Below, piece by piece: positions 16,014 to 24,302 of a stretch of DNA of 41,766 nt. A program made the translations under genes and the position numbers. The notes under the pieces were generated by a model that saw only the letters and a program-made list of their open reading frames with translations, was not told the origin of the DNA and did not search any database. Each line of letters begins with the position of its first letter. Positions within the stretch are counted from its first letter, which is position 1. Source of the stretch: Alphaproteobacteria bacterium (GTDB taxonomy: Bacteria; Pseudomonadota; Alphaproteobacteria; Ferrovibrionales; Ferrovibrionaceae); assembly GCA_018336035.1 (NCBI GenBank), contig JAGXRD010000079.1:1-41766 (forward strand). The letters run 5' to 3'.

Positions 16014-16814
16014 ATGCGCACAGGCGTGAAATCCATCCGGGCGCTGGCGCGCGGGCTGGAGGTGTTTAAGGCCGTGGTGAAGCGCCGCGATGCCAGCCTG
16101 CAGCAGCTGTATGAAGATACCGGGCTGGCCAAGCCGACCCTGCTGCGCATGTTGAAGACGCTGGAAGAAGGCGGCCTGGCGCGCCGTTCGCTGGGCGACA
16201 ACCGCTACCGGGTGAGCAGCGGCGCGCGGCTGTTTTTCCTGCCGCCGTCCGATGCCGACCTGATCGCCGAGCGCGCGGCCCCGCTGATGGATGCGCTCTG
16301 CCGCGAGGTGCTGTGGCCGTCGGATCTCGGCGTCTACAGCGACGGCGCGATCCAGATCATCGAGAGCAGTCGCTACCAGACGCCGTTCCCGGTGAACCGC
16401 CATCTGATGGGCTATACCGTGCATGTGCTGATGAGCGCGATGGGGCGCGCGCATCTGGCCTTCAGCCCGCCGGCCGTGGTGCGCGAGATCATTGAGCGGC
16501 TGCGCCAGTCGGACGATCCCTATGACTGGGGCGCGCGCGACCCGGCGAAAATCATGCGCAGCCTGGCGGCGATCCGCAGCGCGGGCTATGCGGTGCGCGA
16601 ACCGGGCTATGGCGGCTGGGTGCGGCCGGGGCAGGGCGATGCCATTGCCGTGCCGGTGCTGCAGGGCCGGCGCGTGCTCGCCTGCCTCAGCCTGTCATGG
16701 CCCGCCGATGCGGCGACGGTGAAGCAGATCGTGAGCCGGCATCTGGGGCAGCTGAAGGCCACGGCGGCGGAGATTGCCGCGAAGGTGGCGGCGGAGCGGG
16801 ATGTGGGGAGTTAG
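16014..16814 (+). CDS. IclR-family transcriptional regulator
   Basis: A 266-aa IclR-type regulator. Residues about 8-70 form the winged helix-turn-helix (ALARGLEVF, then LYEDTGLAKPTLLRMLKTLEE), and residues about 85-260 form the ligand-binding domain (DLGVYSDGAIQIIES, and the AIAVPVLQGRRVLACLSLS region near the end). It diverges from the Bug receptor-sulfatase operon and most likely controls it in response to the imported ligand. ATG 16014 is chosen because of the GGGAG purine stretch upstream and the normal IclR N-terminus; an earlier in-frame start at 15930 reads through the intergenic repeats. The tail is followed by about 200 bases with no recognised feature. Confidence 0.88.
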   Translation: MRTGVKSIRALARGLEVFKAVVKRRDASLQQLYEDTGLAKPTLLRMLKTLEEGGLARRSLGDNRYRVSSGARLFFLPPSDADLIAERAAPLMDALCREVLWPSDLGVYSDGAIQIIESSRYQTPFPVNRHLMGYTVHVLMSAMGRAHLAFSPPAVVREIIERLRQSDDPYDWGARDPAKIMRSLAAIRSAGYAVREPGYGGWVRPGQGDAIAVPVLQGRRVLACLSLSWPADAATVKQIVSRHLGQLKATAAEIAAKVAAERDVGS

Positions 16815-17014
16815 GGGGCAGCGGGAGTGATGTGGGCCTGTTGTGGGAGCCTGCCGAAAAAAAGCTGACAGCGCATTCAAGACTCTAATAGAGGCGGCGG
16901 AAGTGCGCCACGAATTCATCCGGGCAATGCGCTGGACGTGGTGGGTCTGTATATCTGTTTGAAAGGAATCGCTCAGAATGTGACGGGTTGAGGTGCCGGA
17001 GATTGGCGTCTCAA

Positions 17015-18097
17015 CTACTTTTTCGTGGTATCTTTCCTGAGTAGGTCTGCATTGGTGGCAAGTTCACTCATCCCACTCTCGATCAGTTCAGAAATATCGT
17101 CATCTGAGAGCAAAGCAGCGTCGGCTCCGATGAGTGGAATTAGGGCTCTTACCTCAGGTGTGTCCACCGCTGAGTATATAAAGCGCGAGGATAAGCGGGC
17201 CGATGTCTCGTTGATCTCGCTGCTCGTCAAAAAAATGGATGAACTCGACTTGCTTGCCACTAGGACTTCCGTTCTGGAGATCGGAAGGTATACTTGATCC
17301 CACTTATTGCCGAAGGTCATGAATGGCCCTGTATTGCCCTCCGTGTCTCGTGCAAAAACGCCAACGTCACCCAGCACAATGTCGGTGCTATTGGACGTAA
17401 TCAGAAGCCAAATTTTTGGATTAAAACTGTCGGGTAAGATGTTTTCGGACAGCACCTTGCCGATTGCCCGAATCTGACCATCTTTCGCACTTTTCACCAT
17501 GCGATCTTTTCCTGTCCTCTCCCACATCTGCTTCATCACGGACATGCTCTGAGGAAGTTCTGCCACCATCTTCTGGATGAGGATTTCCTTTCGTCCCGGC
17601 ACCATGGCTTCCTGAAGAAATCTAGCGCGTTGGGGGCGTGGAAGCTTTTTTGCTTCCGCACGAATCATTGCCTTGAAGTTTTTCCGCACATTCTTGGCAA
17701 GTTCCAAAGCACGCTTTTGGGTGCCAAATTCTGTAAGAAGCCCGTCGACCAGATTGGTAGCGGTTTCAGAGAATTGCTCGCGTAAAGCTTTCGTTCGAAT
17801 GACCATCTGCCAGAAGTGCTTGCGAAGATCACCGGAAAGTCGATTGGGGTCAGTGCCGTTGGAAATCTTCTTCAATACTTCGCTAAACGCCGTCTCTTCA
17901 GCCCCCAGTCTGTCTTCGACGCCTGTTTCCGGCTTGCCATAGAAATACTTCTCATTGCCGACATCGACGGTGCTCGGCTCAGTAACTTTTCCAGATTTGT
18001 CGATCTGAAACACCCACGACTTTCCCTCCATCGCCTTGGACGCAAAGCGTTTGAACAGGAGTTTAGGTATGTAGTGATTTCGTTTGCGTGAGGCCAT
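17015..18097 (-). CDS. DUF4238 domain protein, low-GC orphan
   Basis: A 360-aa cytoplasmic protein rich in Lys, Glu and Ser. Its N-terminus carries RNHYIPKLLFKRFA at residues 6-19, the HYIP mark of DUF4238 proteins, whose biochemical function is not known to me. The middle (residues about 85-215) is a charged helical region; later segments include WLLITSNSTDIVLGD, which resembles the conserved core of the family. ATG 18097 follows AGGAA by five bases; a start at 18130 would add eleven residues. The gene is markedly AT-richer than its neighbours, stands alone and has its own AT-rich upstream region, all signs of horizontal transfer. Proteins of this kind often occur as scattered singletons in accessory DNA. 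Confidence 0.75.
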   Translation of the reverse strand: MASRKRNHYIPKLLFKRFASKAMEGKSWVFQIDKSGKVTEPSTVDVGNEKYFYGKPETGVEDRLGAEETAFSEVLKKISNGTDPNRLSGDLRKHFWQMVIRTKALREQFSETATNLVDGLLTEFGTQKRALELAKNVRKNFKAMIRAEAKKLPRPQRARFLQEAMVPGRKEILIQKMVAELPQSMSVMKQMWERTGKDRMVKSAKDGQIRAIGKVLSENILPDSFNPKIWLLITSNSTDIVLGDVGVFARDTEGNTGPFMTFGNKWDQVYLPISRTEVLVASKSSSSIFLTSSEINETSARLSSRFIYSAVDTPEVRALIPLIGADAALLSDDDISELIESGMSELATNADLLRKDTTKK

Positions 18098-18212
18098 GAG
18101 TTCCTGCCAGCTTACGCACGATATACACATGGTTTGTTTATTCGAACGAAATATAAGTGCCGGGGCTCAAACTGAAAAATTGCCTAGATATACCGGATGG
18201 AGCTATCACGGC

Positions 18213-18228
18213 ATTCTTACATAAGAAT
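18213..18228. promoter_or_regulatory. AT-rich inverted repeat upstream of DUF4238 gene
   Basis: ATTCTTA-CA-TAAGAAT is a perfect 7-bp inverted repeat with a two-base centre. It lies in the 234-base AT-rich gap between the DUF4238 start (minus strand) and the EthD-like gene (plus strand), a place where an operator would sit. Five T residues follow, but the stem is too AT-rich to be a good terminator. A candidate operator only. Confidence 0.3.
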
Positions 18229-18331
18229 TTTTGTCGCAAGCCTGCTGCTAAGAATACGATGTTACTCAGACGGAAACACTGCTCCCAATTCTTCGTCGCT
18301 CTGAGCAAAAATTTATGTGAGGCCTGAACAA

Positions 18332-18949
18332 ATGCAAGGCAACGGCTTTCTCGCCATCTGGAGCGACGTCACCGCCGCGCAGGAAACCGACTACCTGCAC
18401 TGGCTGACGCGCGAGCATACGCAGGAGCGCCTGGGCGTGCAGGGCTTCCTCGCCGTGCGCGTGTTCAAGGCGCTGCTCGAGGATGTGAACCGCTTCCTGA
18501 TCGTCTATGAACTCGAGAGCGAGGCCGCACTGGCCGGGCAGCCGTATCTGGATCGCCTGAATGCGCCCACGCCCTGGTCGCAGCGCATCATGCCGATCCT
18601 GGGCAATTTCGCGCGCGGCGGCGGCCGGCGTATCGCCTCGGCCGGCAGCGGTCGCGGCGCCATCGTCGCCGCCCTGCGTCTCTCGGCCGACGCGCTGCCG
18701 GCGGCGGCGATCACCGCAAGCCTGGTGGCGCAGGACCGCATCGTGGCCGCCCATCTGCTGGAAACCGATCAGGCCCGCACCGGGATCAAGACTGGCGAAA
18801 AGGGCCTGCGCAAGGATGACGGGTCCTTCGATGCCCTGCTGCTGGTCGAAGGCCTCGACCCGGCCGCGTTGCGCGCCGCGCTGGCCGCCACCGGCCTCGC
18901 AGCCGACATGCCGCTGTATGCGCAGATCTATGCGCTCAGCGCAGATTGA
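18332..18949 (+). CDS. EthD-like / DUF4286-type dimeric alpha-beta barrel protein
   Basis: A 205-aa protein made of two ferredoxin-like halves. The first half has FLAIWSDV, then a helix with DYLHWLTREHTQERL, and strands GFLAVRVFKA and FLIVYELES; the W/REH/ER pattern is that of the EthD and DUF4286 dimeric barrels. The second half (from about residue 108) repeats a shorter version. Such proteins accompany catabolic clusters and may bind or rearrange small molecules; no catalytic set is evident. ATG 18332 has GAGG nine bases upstream; GTG 18317 is an alternative. It is convergent with the AraC gene and separated from it by about 280 bases. Confidence 0.65.
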   Translation: MQGNGFLAIWSDVTAAQETDYLHWLTREHTQERLGVQGFLAVRVFKALLEDVNRFLIVYELESEAALAGQPYLDRLNAPTPWSQRIMPILGNFARGGGRRIASAGSGRGAIVAALRLSADALPAAAITASLVAQDRIVAAHLLETDQARTGIKTGEKGLRKDDGSFDALLLVEGLDPAALRAALAATGLAADMPLYAQIYALSAD

Positions 18950-19076
18950 CTTTTTCGGCCAGTTGCTGTAATGTTCTTGTGTTAAGTTACTGTTTTAAAA
19001 GATGTTTTCCGGCTAGTGGCGTCACAAGGCGAAACAGGCGCCGGAGAGGCCCGCAACACGCCGAAATAAGGGTCAG

Positions 19077-19115
19077 ATAAGACAAAATAAGCATCCTATA
19101 AGATAAAATAAGCAT
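19077..19115. repeat. Tandem 18-bp direct repeat, 21-bp period
   Basis: ATAAGACAAAATAAGCAT (19077-19094) and ATAAGATAAAATAAGCAT (19098-19115) differ at one base and are separated by CCT. The AT-rich pair stands out in GC-rich DNA, inside the gap between two convergent genes (18950-19229). A 21-base period would place bound proteins on the same helix face. No gene start lies close by, so this may be a nucleoid or plasmid-type iteron-like site, or a relic. Confidence 0.7.
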
Positions 19116-19229
19116 GGACTAAGCCGGTTCAGGCCCGCCTCCGGGCAGGTTAAGTGACTGAAAAAGCTTGAAAAGTGGCTGAATCGGGCCGGGGACGCCC
19201 GGATCTGCGTCTGCTTCGCAGGTAGGGTC

Positions 19230-20225
19230 TCAGACCGGCGTCTTGTTCGCCACCGCCCACCAGGCGCCGTCGCGATGCACCATCGTGCGGTAGGCGCGCG
19301 GCGCCACGCCGTAGCGGTCGCGGAAGCTGCGGCTGAAATGCGTCGAGGAGTTGAAGCCCCAGGCGAAGGCGATCTCGGTGATCGACTGCCGCAACAGGGC
19401 AGGATTGGCCAGGTCGTGCCGGATGCGGTCGAGCCGGCAGTTCCAGATATGCGTGTTCAGCGTCTCGTCTTCCAGCGCGAACATCTTGTGCAGGTTGCGC
19501 TTGCTGCAGCCCACGGCACTGGCAATGCGGTCGAGCGACAGCATCGGGTCCTGCAGGTTGGCATGGATGAAGGCCTTCACGCGGTCGCGCGTCGTCTCGC
19601 GGAGGCTGGCCTCGCTCGACACGCCCATCTGATCCAGCACCGCCAGCCGCACCAGATTCGCCATCGTGTCGGCGAATTCCTCGCCGCCGCGCGGGCCGGC
19701 CAGTTGCGGCAGTTCGGCGAAGGCCGAGGATAGCAGGTCGAAGACCAGGCGGCCGGTGCCGTGTTTGCCGGAGAAGCGCTGCACCGCCAGCTGGTCCATA
19801 TCGAGGCCGAGCCGCGTCAGCCGCTCGCGCGGCAGCAGCAGCGCCAGCTGGTTGATCGGCTCGGGATTCGAAACCGTGTAGGTGCGCGTGGTGTCGTACA
19901 TGCTCCACTCGCCCGGCGTCAGCACCAGCTTGCGGCTGGCCTGCTCGAAACGGCCGGCGCCGGCGATCTGCGCCACGATCTTCACATAGCCGCGGTCGTC
20001 GCGCAGGATCTGGTTCGGCGTGCGCACCACGCGATGGCGGCTGGCGATGATGCGGCAGAGTTTCAGCCCGCCGATATCGCCCAGTTCCAGCCTGCCGTCG
20101 AAATGCCGGTCGCCAAACGTGTCGGATTGCAGATGGCCGATATGGCGGCCGACGAAGTCGCCCCACAGCGCCAGCCTGTCGGCCGGCGCGACGGCTGAGG
20201 TGGATACCACCGCAATCGCGCTCAC
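19230..20225 (-). CDS. AraC-family regulator, FeaR-like
   Basis: A 331-aa activator. Residues about 10-195 match the AraC-binding-2 sensor domain used by FeaR-type regulators of aromatic amine use. Residues about 215-320 form the double helix-turn-helix (SLDRIASAVGCSKRNLHKMF and ITEIAFAWGFNSSTHFSRSF, then RDRYGVAPRAYR). The start is GTG at 20225 with GGGAGGAG immediately upstream; no ATG is available in frame. It diverges from the ABC importer operon across a 256-base gap, so it most likely activates that operon on sensing an imported aromatic or amine. A much longer minus-strand open frame that covers this gene and the next is an artefact of GC-rich antisense. Confidence 0.85.
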   Translation of the reverse strand: MSAIAVVSTSAVAPADRLALWGDFVGRHIGHLQSDTFGDRHFDGRLELGDIGGLKLCRIIASRHRVVRTPNQILRDDRGYVKIVAQIAGAGRFEQASRKLVLTPGEWSMYDTTRTYTVSNPEPINQLALLLPRERLTRLGLDMDQLAVQRFSGKHGTGRLVFDLLSSAFAELPQLAGPRGGEEFADTMANLVRLAVLDQMGVSSEASLRETTRDRVKAFIHANLQDPMLSLDRIASAVGCSKRNLHKMFALEDETLNTHIWNCRLDRIRHDLANPALLRQSITEIAFAWGFNSSTHFSRSFRDRYGVAPRAYRTMVHRDGAWWAVANKTPV

Positions 20226-20481
20226 ATCTCCTCCCTGGAGTTATCGTGGGCCCTTCGTTGGGGCTCCAACTATTTCCCATCCTAGCGGCGAAGGCGGGCG
20301 AGGTTAAGCGGAAAGCGGGAATGCTGCGCTGCGAAATGGGCCCTGAAACAGGGGGTGTATGCGGAGCGTTGTTCGCTCCTGGATAAGTTCCGGTTCGCTC
20401 TCGGGCAAGAAGGCGGGCGCGGCACTGGCTAGGCTCAGCAGACTGCCGGGTGCGCGCGCCCGGTCCAGAGGGAGAGAAACA

Positions 20482-21699
20482 ATGACACGCAGAACCATTC
20501 TGGCGGCCATGCTGGCTGCCGGCTTCGCCGGCACCCTGTCGCTGGCGGCCCCGTTCGGCGCCGCGGCGCAGGACAAGATCAAGATCGGCTACGCCATCTC
20601 GAAAACCGGGCCCAACGCGGGCGGCGCCAACATCACGCAGATTCCGAATTACCAGCTCTGGTTCAAGGAGCTGAACGACAAGGGCGGCCTGATGATCGGC
20701 GGCAAGCGCGTGCCGATCGAGGTGATCGAATACGACGACCGCTCGAATTCCGAAGAAGCCGTGCGCGCCGTCGAGCGCCTGATCACGCAGGACAAGGTTG
20801 ACCTGCTGCTGCCGCCCTGGGGCACCGGTCTCAATCTCGCCGTCGGGCCTGTGTTCAACAAACACGGCTATCCGCAGCTGACCTTCAGCGCCGTCACCGA
20901 CCAGGCGCCGGCTCTGGTCAAGCGCTGGCCGAACAGCTTCTGGTTCCTCGGCACCAGCCAGCAGTATATCGACGCGCTGGTCGACCTGCTGACCAAGCAG
21001 CAGAAGGCCGGCAAGATCAACGGCAATGTCGCCATGATCAGCATCGCCGACGGTTTCGGCATCGATCTGTCGAAGGCGGCCCGCGATGGCCTGACCAAGG
21101 CCGGCTTCAAGCTGGCGATGGACAAGAGCTATCCGATCGGCACCCAGGACATGTCGCCGCTGCTCAGCGAAGCCCAGCGGTCGGGCGCCGATACCTTCAT
21201 CGCCTTCAGCTATCCGCCGGATACGATCGCGATCAACGACCAGGCCAAGGTGGCCAGCTTTGCGCCGAAGGTGATGTTCACCGGCGTCGGCACGGCGTTT
21301 CCGCTCTTCCCGCAGCGTTTCGGCGCCAATGCCGAGGGCATCATGACGCTGGGCGGCTGGGATCCGAACAATGCCGGCACGGCGGAATACCGCAAGAAGC
21401 ATGTCGCCATGCATAACCGCGATCCGGATTACTGGGGCAGCCAGCTCGGCTATGTCTCGCTGCAGATGCTGGAACAGGCGGTCGAACGCGTCGGCAAGAT
21501 CGACCGCGCGGCCATCGTGAAGGAACTGCAGACCGGCAGCTTCGACACCGTGCTGGGCAAGATCAAGCTGGTCGACAACATGCCGCCGAAAGGCACCTAT
21601 GCCTATATCGGCCAGTGGCAGAACGGCTTCTTCACCGGTGTGGCGCCTGCGGGCGCCAACATGAAGGAGATGGTGATCCCGAAGCCGGCCTGGAAGTAA
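20482..21699 (+). CDS. ABC transporter substrate-binding protein, LivJ type
   Basis: A 405-aa periplasmic binding protein of the branched-chain amino acid/amide family (Peripla_BP_6). A Sec signal peptide runs to about residue 29 (AAA-QD). The mature N-terminus IKIGYAISKTGPNAGG is the usual first strand and ligand loop. ATG 20482 follows GGGAGAG; the upstream frame is non-coding. The gene leads a complete importer operon and is separated from the permease by a terminator-like hairpin, an arrangement that yields extra binding protein. In catabolic clusters such proteins often carry aromatic acids or amides instead of leucine; the ligand here is not known. Confidence 0.9.
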   Translation: MTRRTILAAMLAAGFAGTLSLAAPFGAAAQDKIKIGYAISKTGPNAGGANITQIPNYQLWFKELNDKGGLMIGGKRVPIEVIEYDDRSNSEEAVRAVERLITQDKVDLLLPPWGTGLNLAVGPVFNKHGYPQLTFSAVTDQAPALVKRWPNSFWFLGTSQQYIDALVDLLTKQQKAGKINGNVAMISIADGFGIDLSKAARDGLTKAGFKLAMDKSYPIGTQDMSPLLSEAQRSGADTFIAFSYPPDTIAINDQAKVASFAPKVMFTGVGTAFPLFPQRFGANAEGIMTLGGWDPNNAGTAEYRKKHVAMHNRDPDYWGSQLGYVSLQMLEQAVERVGKIDRAAIVKELQTGSFDTVLGKIKLVDNMPPKGTYAYIGQWQNGFFTGVAPAGANMKEMVIPKPAWK

Positions 21700-21710
21700 T
21701 CGCTGGCAGA

Positions 21711-21752
21711 CGGGCGCGGCGGTCCTCCCTGGCTGCCGCGCCCGGATTTTTT
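21711..21752 (+). terminator. Intra-operon hairpin after the binding-protein gene
   Basis: CGGGCGCGGC (21711-21720) pairs with GCCGCGCCCG (21735-21744) across a 14-base loop, followed by GATTTTTT. The form is a rho-independent terminator 12 bases after the binding-protein stop and 24 bases before the permease start. It probably lets only part of transcription continue, or protects the upstream mRNA, so that binding protein exceeds permease. Confidence 0.75.
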
Positions 21753-21775
21753 GTAAGTCTCGAAGGTTTTTGTCG

Positions 21776-22648
21776 ATGTTTCTCGAACCCCTGCTGACGG
21801 GAATCACGCTCGGCGGCATGTATGCGCTGGTCGCCATGGGGCTCACGCTGCAGTATGGCGTGGCGCGCATCATGAACCTGTCTTACGGCGAAATCCTGGT
21901 CGCTGCCGCATTTGCCGTGCTCTGGCTGTTCACCGCTGCGGGTCTCAATCCGCTGCTGGGTCTTGCCGTCGTCGTGCCGGCCGCCTTCATTGTCAGCTGG
22001 CTTATCTATCGCATTCTGCTGCTGCCGCTGGTGCGCCGCGCCAAGACGCGCGACGCGCTGGAAGTCGACAGCATCCTCGCCACCTTCGGCCTGCTGTTCG
22101 TGGTGCAGGGCGTGATGCTCGTGATCTTCGGCGGCGCCTATTACAGCTATTCCTTCCTCGCCATTCCAGTGAATGTCTTCGGCGTCACCATCGCCGCCAA
22201 CCGCCTGCTGGCACTGGCCTTCGCCGCCGTGATCGGCCTGGCGCTCTATCTCGGCCTGACCCGCACCCGCGCCGGCACTGCTTTGCGCGCGGTCGCCGTC
22301 GACCCGGTCTCGGCGCAGCTTGTTGCCATCGATGTGCGCGCCGCCGCCGCGATGGCCTTTGCGCTCGGCGGCGGACTGGTCGCCGCGGGCGGCGTGCTGG
22401 TGTCGATGTTCCTCACCTTCAACGCCAATATAGGCGTGGTCTTCACCATGAAGGCGCTGATCGTGGTGATTATGGGCGGCGTCGGCAACATGCTGGGCGC
22501 TCTCGTCGCCGGGCTCATCCTCGGCCTGACTGAAACCTTCGTCGCCACCTGGATCGATCCCGGCCTGACGCTGGCCGCGACCTACACGATCTTCCTGGTC
22601 ATCCTGCTGGTGCGTCCGCAGGGCCTGTTCGGCAGGAGCGGGCGATGA
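21776..22648 (+). CDS. ABC transporter permease, LivH type
   Basis: A 290-aa inner-membrane permease with about eight hydrophobic segments. The N-terminus FLEPLLTGITLGGMYALVAMG and the GGVGNMLGALVAGLILG segment near residue 238-255 are typical of LivH. It pairs with the LivM-type protein that follows. ATG 21776 has a CGAAGG ribosome-binding site nine bases upstream; a TTG two codons earlier is less likely. The stop overlaps the next ATG. Confidence 0.9.
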   Translation: MFLEPLLTGITLGGMYALVAMGLTLQYGVARIMNLSYGEILVAAAFAVLWLFTAAGLNPLLGLAVVVPAAFIVSWLIYRILLLPLVRRAKTRDALEVDSILATFGLLFVVQGVMLVIFGGAYYSYSFLAIPVNVFGVTIAANRLLALAFAAVIGLALYLGLTRTRAGTALRAVAVDPVSAQLVAIDVRAAAAMAFALGGGLVAAGGVLVSMFLTFNANIGVVFTMKALIVVIMGGVGNMLGALVAGLILGLTETFVATWIDPGLTLAATYTIFLVILLVRPQGLFGRSGR

Positions 22649-23571
22649 TGCTTTCGCTCCCCGTCAAACTCATTGGCACCGCCGCACTGGTCGCGCTGCT
22701 GGCCTGCGTGCCGATGGTGGCCGATGGCTACCGCCTGTCGCTCGCCATCAGCCTGCTGAACTATACCGTGCTGGCGACAGCCTGGGCGCTGTTCTCCGGA
22801 CCCACGCGCTATGTCTCGCTCGCCACCGTCGCCTTCTTCGGTATCGGAGTCTATACGGTCGCGGTGCTGGGCGAGGTGCTGGCCTGGCCGCTGGTGCTGC
22901 TCATCGCGCTGGGCCTCGGCATGTTTGTGGCGCTGATCGTCGGCCTGGCAACGCTCAGGCTCAGCGGCGTGTATTTCGTCATCTTCACCTTCGGGCTTGC
23001 AGAGCTGGTGCGCCAACTGGTCACCTGGTTCGAGGTCAATATCACCCGCACCTTGGGACGTTACGTTTTCCTAGATGTCACCACCGATCAGATCTACTGG
23101 CAGCTGCTCGGGCTGACGGTGCTGGTCTTTGTCGCCGGCATTCTGATTCGGCGTTCCAGGCTTGGCCTGGCGCTACGCGTGATCGGCGACGATGAAACGG
23201 TCGCCCGCCATATCGGCATCAACACGACGGCGGCGAAAGTGGCGCTCTTCGTGCTCAGCGCCAGCTTCATGACGCTGTGCGGTGCGATCATGGCGCCGCG
23301 CTGGTCCTATATCGATCCGGCCATCGCCTTCAACCCGGTCACCTCCTTCCAGGTGCTGATCATGGCGTTGCTTGGCGGCGTGCATCGGCTGTATGGCCCG
23401 CTGCTCGGCGTCGTGCCGCTCACCCTGCTGTTCGAATTCCTGTTGGCCAACTTCCCGAATCATTTCAGCATCCTGATCGGTATCGCCTTCATGCTGATCG
23501 TCTATGCGATCCCGCAGGGCATTGCCGGCCTGCTGGAAAAACTGACAAAACGGAAGGGGGCGGCGTCATGA
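22645..23571 (+). CDS. ABC transporter permease, LivM type
   Basis: A 308-aa inner-membrane permease with about nine hydrophobic segments and the cytoplasmic coupling loop near residues 170-215 (SRLGLALRVIGDDETVARHIGI region), where LivM proteins contact the ATPase. It overlaps the LivH-type stop (ATGA) and its own stop overlaps the ATPase start, so the four membrane and ATPase genes form one translationally coupled unit. Confidence 0.9.
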   Translation: MMLSLPVKLIGTAALVALLACVPMVADGYRLSLAISLLNYTVLATAWALFSGPTRYVSLATVAFFGIGVYTVAVLGEVLAWPLVLLIALGLGMFVALIVGLATLRLSGVYFVIFTFGLAELVRQLVTWFEVNITRTLGRYVFLDVTTDQIYWQLLGLTVLVFVAGILIRRSRLGLALRVIGDDETVARHIGINTTAAKVALFVLSASFMTLCGAIMAPRWSYIDPAIAFNPVTSFQVLIMALLGGVHRLYGPLLGVVPLTLLFEFLLANFPNHFSILIGIAFMLIVYAIPQGIAGLLEKLTKRKGAAS

Positions 23572-24302
23572 CCGCGACGCCACTTCTGGACGTGCAGGGC
23601 CTGACCCGTCGCTTCGGTGGCCTGGTGGCCGTCGACAATCTGGACCTCTCTGTGCAGGCCGGGGAAATCGTTGGCCTGCTCGGGCCGAATGGCTCAGGGA
23701 AAACGACGGCGCTAAACCTGATCTCCGGTGCGTTGAAACCCGACACCGGCAGCATCGCGCTGCGCGGCGGTGCGATTGCCGGCCTGGCGCCGCACAAGAT
23801 CGCCCGCCTGGGCGTGGCACGCACCTTCCAGCTCGTGCGTGTGCTCGGCTCGTTGACGGTGCATGAGAATGTGCTGGCCGGCCTGGCCTTTGGGACCCGC
23901 AACGACTGGGGTCCGCGCGCCGAAGCGAGTGCCGAAGACCTGCTGCAGCGTGTTGGCCTTGGCGGTCGCGGCGCGGTGATGACCTCGGAACTGACCTATA
24001 TCGACCAGAAGCGGCTCGAACTGGCGCGCGCGCTGGCGCTGCGGCCGGAACTGCTGCTGCTGGATGAATGGCTGGCTGGTCTCAACCCGACCGAACTGCT
24101 GCAGGGTATCGAACTGGTACGCAGTTTACGCAGCGAAGGCATCGCCGTCCTGATGGTCGAGCATGTGATGGATGCAATCCGCTCGTTGTGCGACCGCTGC
24201 GTGGTGATGAATGCCGGCAAGCGCATTGCACTGGGCACACCGACCGAGGTGCTGTCCGATCCGGAAGTGGTGCGCGCCTATCTGGGAGACAGCGATGCTT
24301 GA
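23568..24302 (+). CDS. ABC transporter ATP-binding protein, LivG type, atypical signature
   Basis: A 244-aa ATPase. Walker A GPNGSGKT is at residues 39-46, the Q-loop follows RTFQ near 85-88, Walker B ELLLLDE ends at Glu167, and the H-loop His lies in LMVEHVMD. Two positions are unusual: the signature reads LTYIDQ (142-147) where LivG normally has LSYGxQ, so the central Gly is absent, and the residue after Walker B is Trp168 instead of Pro. A set of LivG paralogues shows this LDEWLAGLNP form, so it is likely a clade trait and not damage. ATG 23568 overlaps the permease stop; the longer frame upstream is spurious. Confidence 0.88.
   Translation: MTATPLLDVQGLTRRFGGLVAVDNLDLSVQAGEIVGLLGPNGSGKTTALNLISGALKPDTGSIALRGGAIAGLAPHKIARLGVARTFQLVRVLGSLTVHENVLAGLAFGTRNDWGPRAEASAEDLLQRVGLGGRGAVMTSELTYIDQKRLELARALALRPELLLLDEWLAGLNPTELLQGIELVRSLRSEGIAVLMVEHVMDAIRSLCDRCVVMNAGKRIALGTPTEVLSDPEVVRAYLGDSDA

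Noticed and set aside
18213-18233. Terminator after the inverted repeat ATTCTTA/TAAGAAT
   Set aside because: The stem has only two GC pairs and lies upstream of both adjoining genes.
16815-19229. Integrated mobile element with att sites around the DUF4238 gene
   Set aside because: No integrase, transposase, tRNA gene or matching flanking repeats were found; only base composition suggests transfer.
19150-21873. A 907-codon minus-strand open frame
   Set aside because: It covers the FeaR-like regulator and the binding-protein gene in antisense or another frame, has a Gly/Arg/Asp-rich composition without domains, and is a by-product of GC-rich codon bias.
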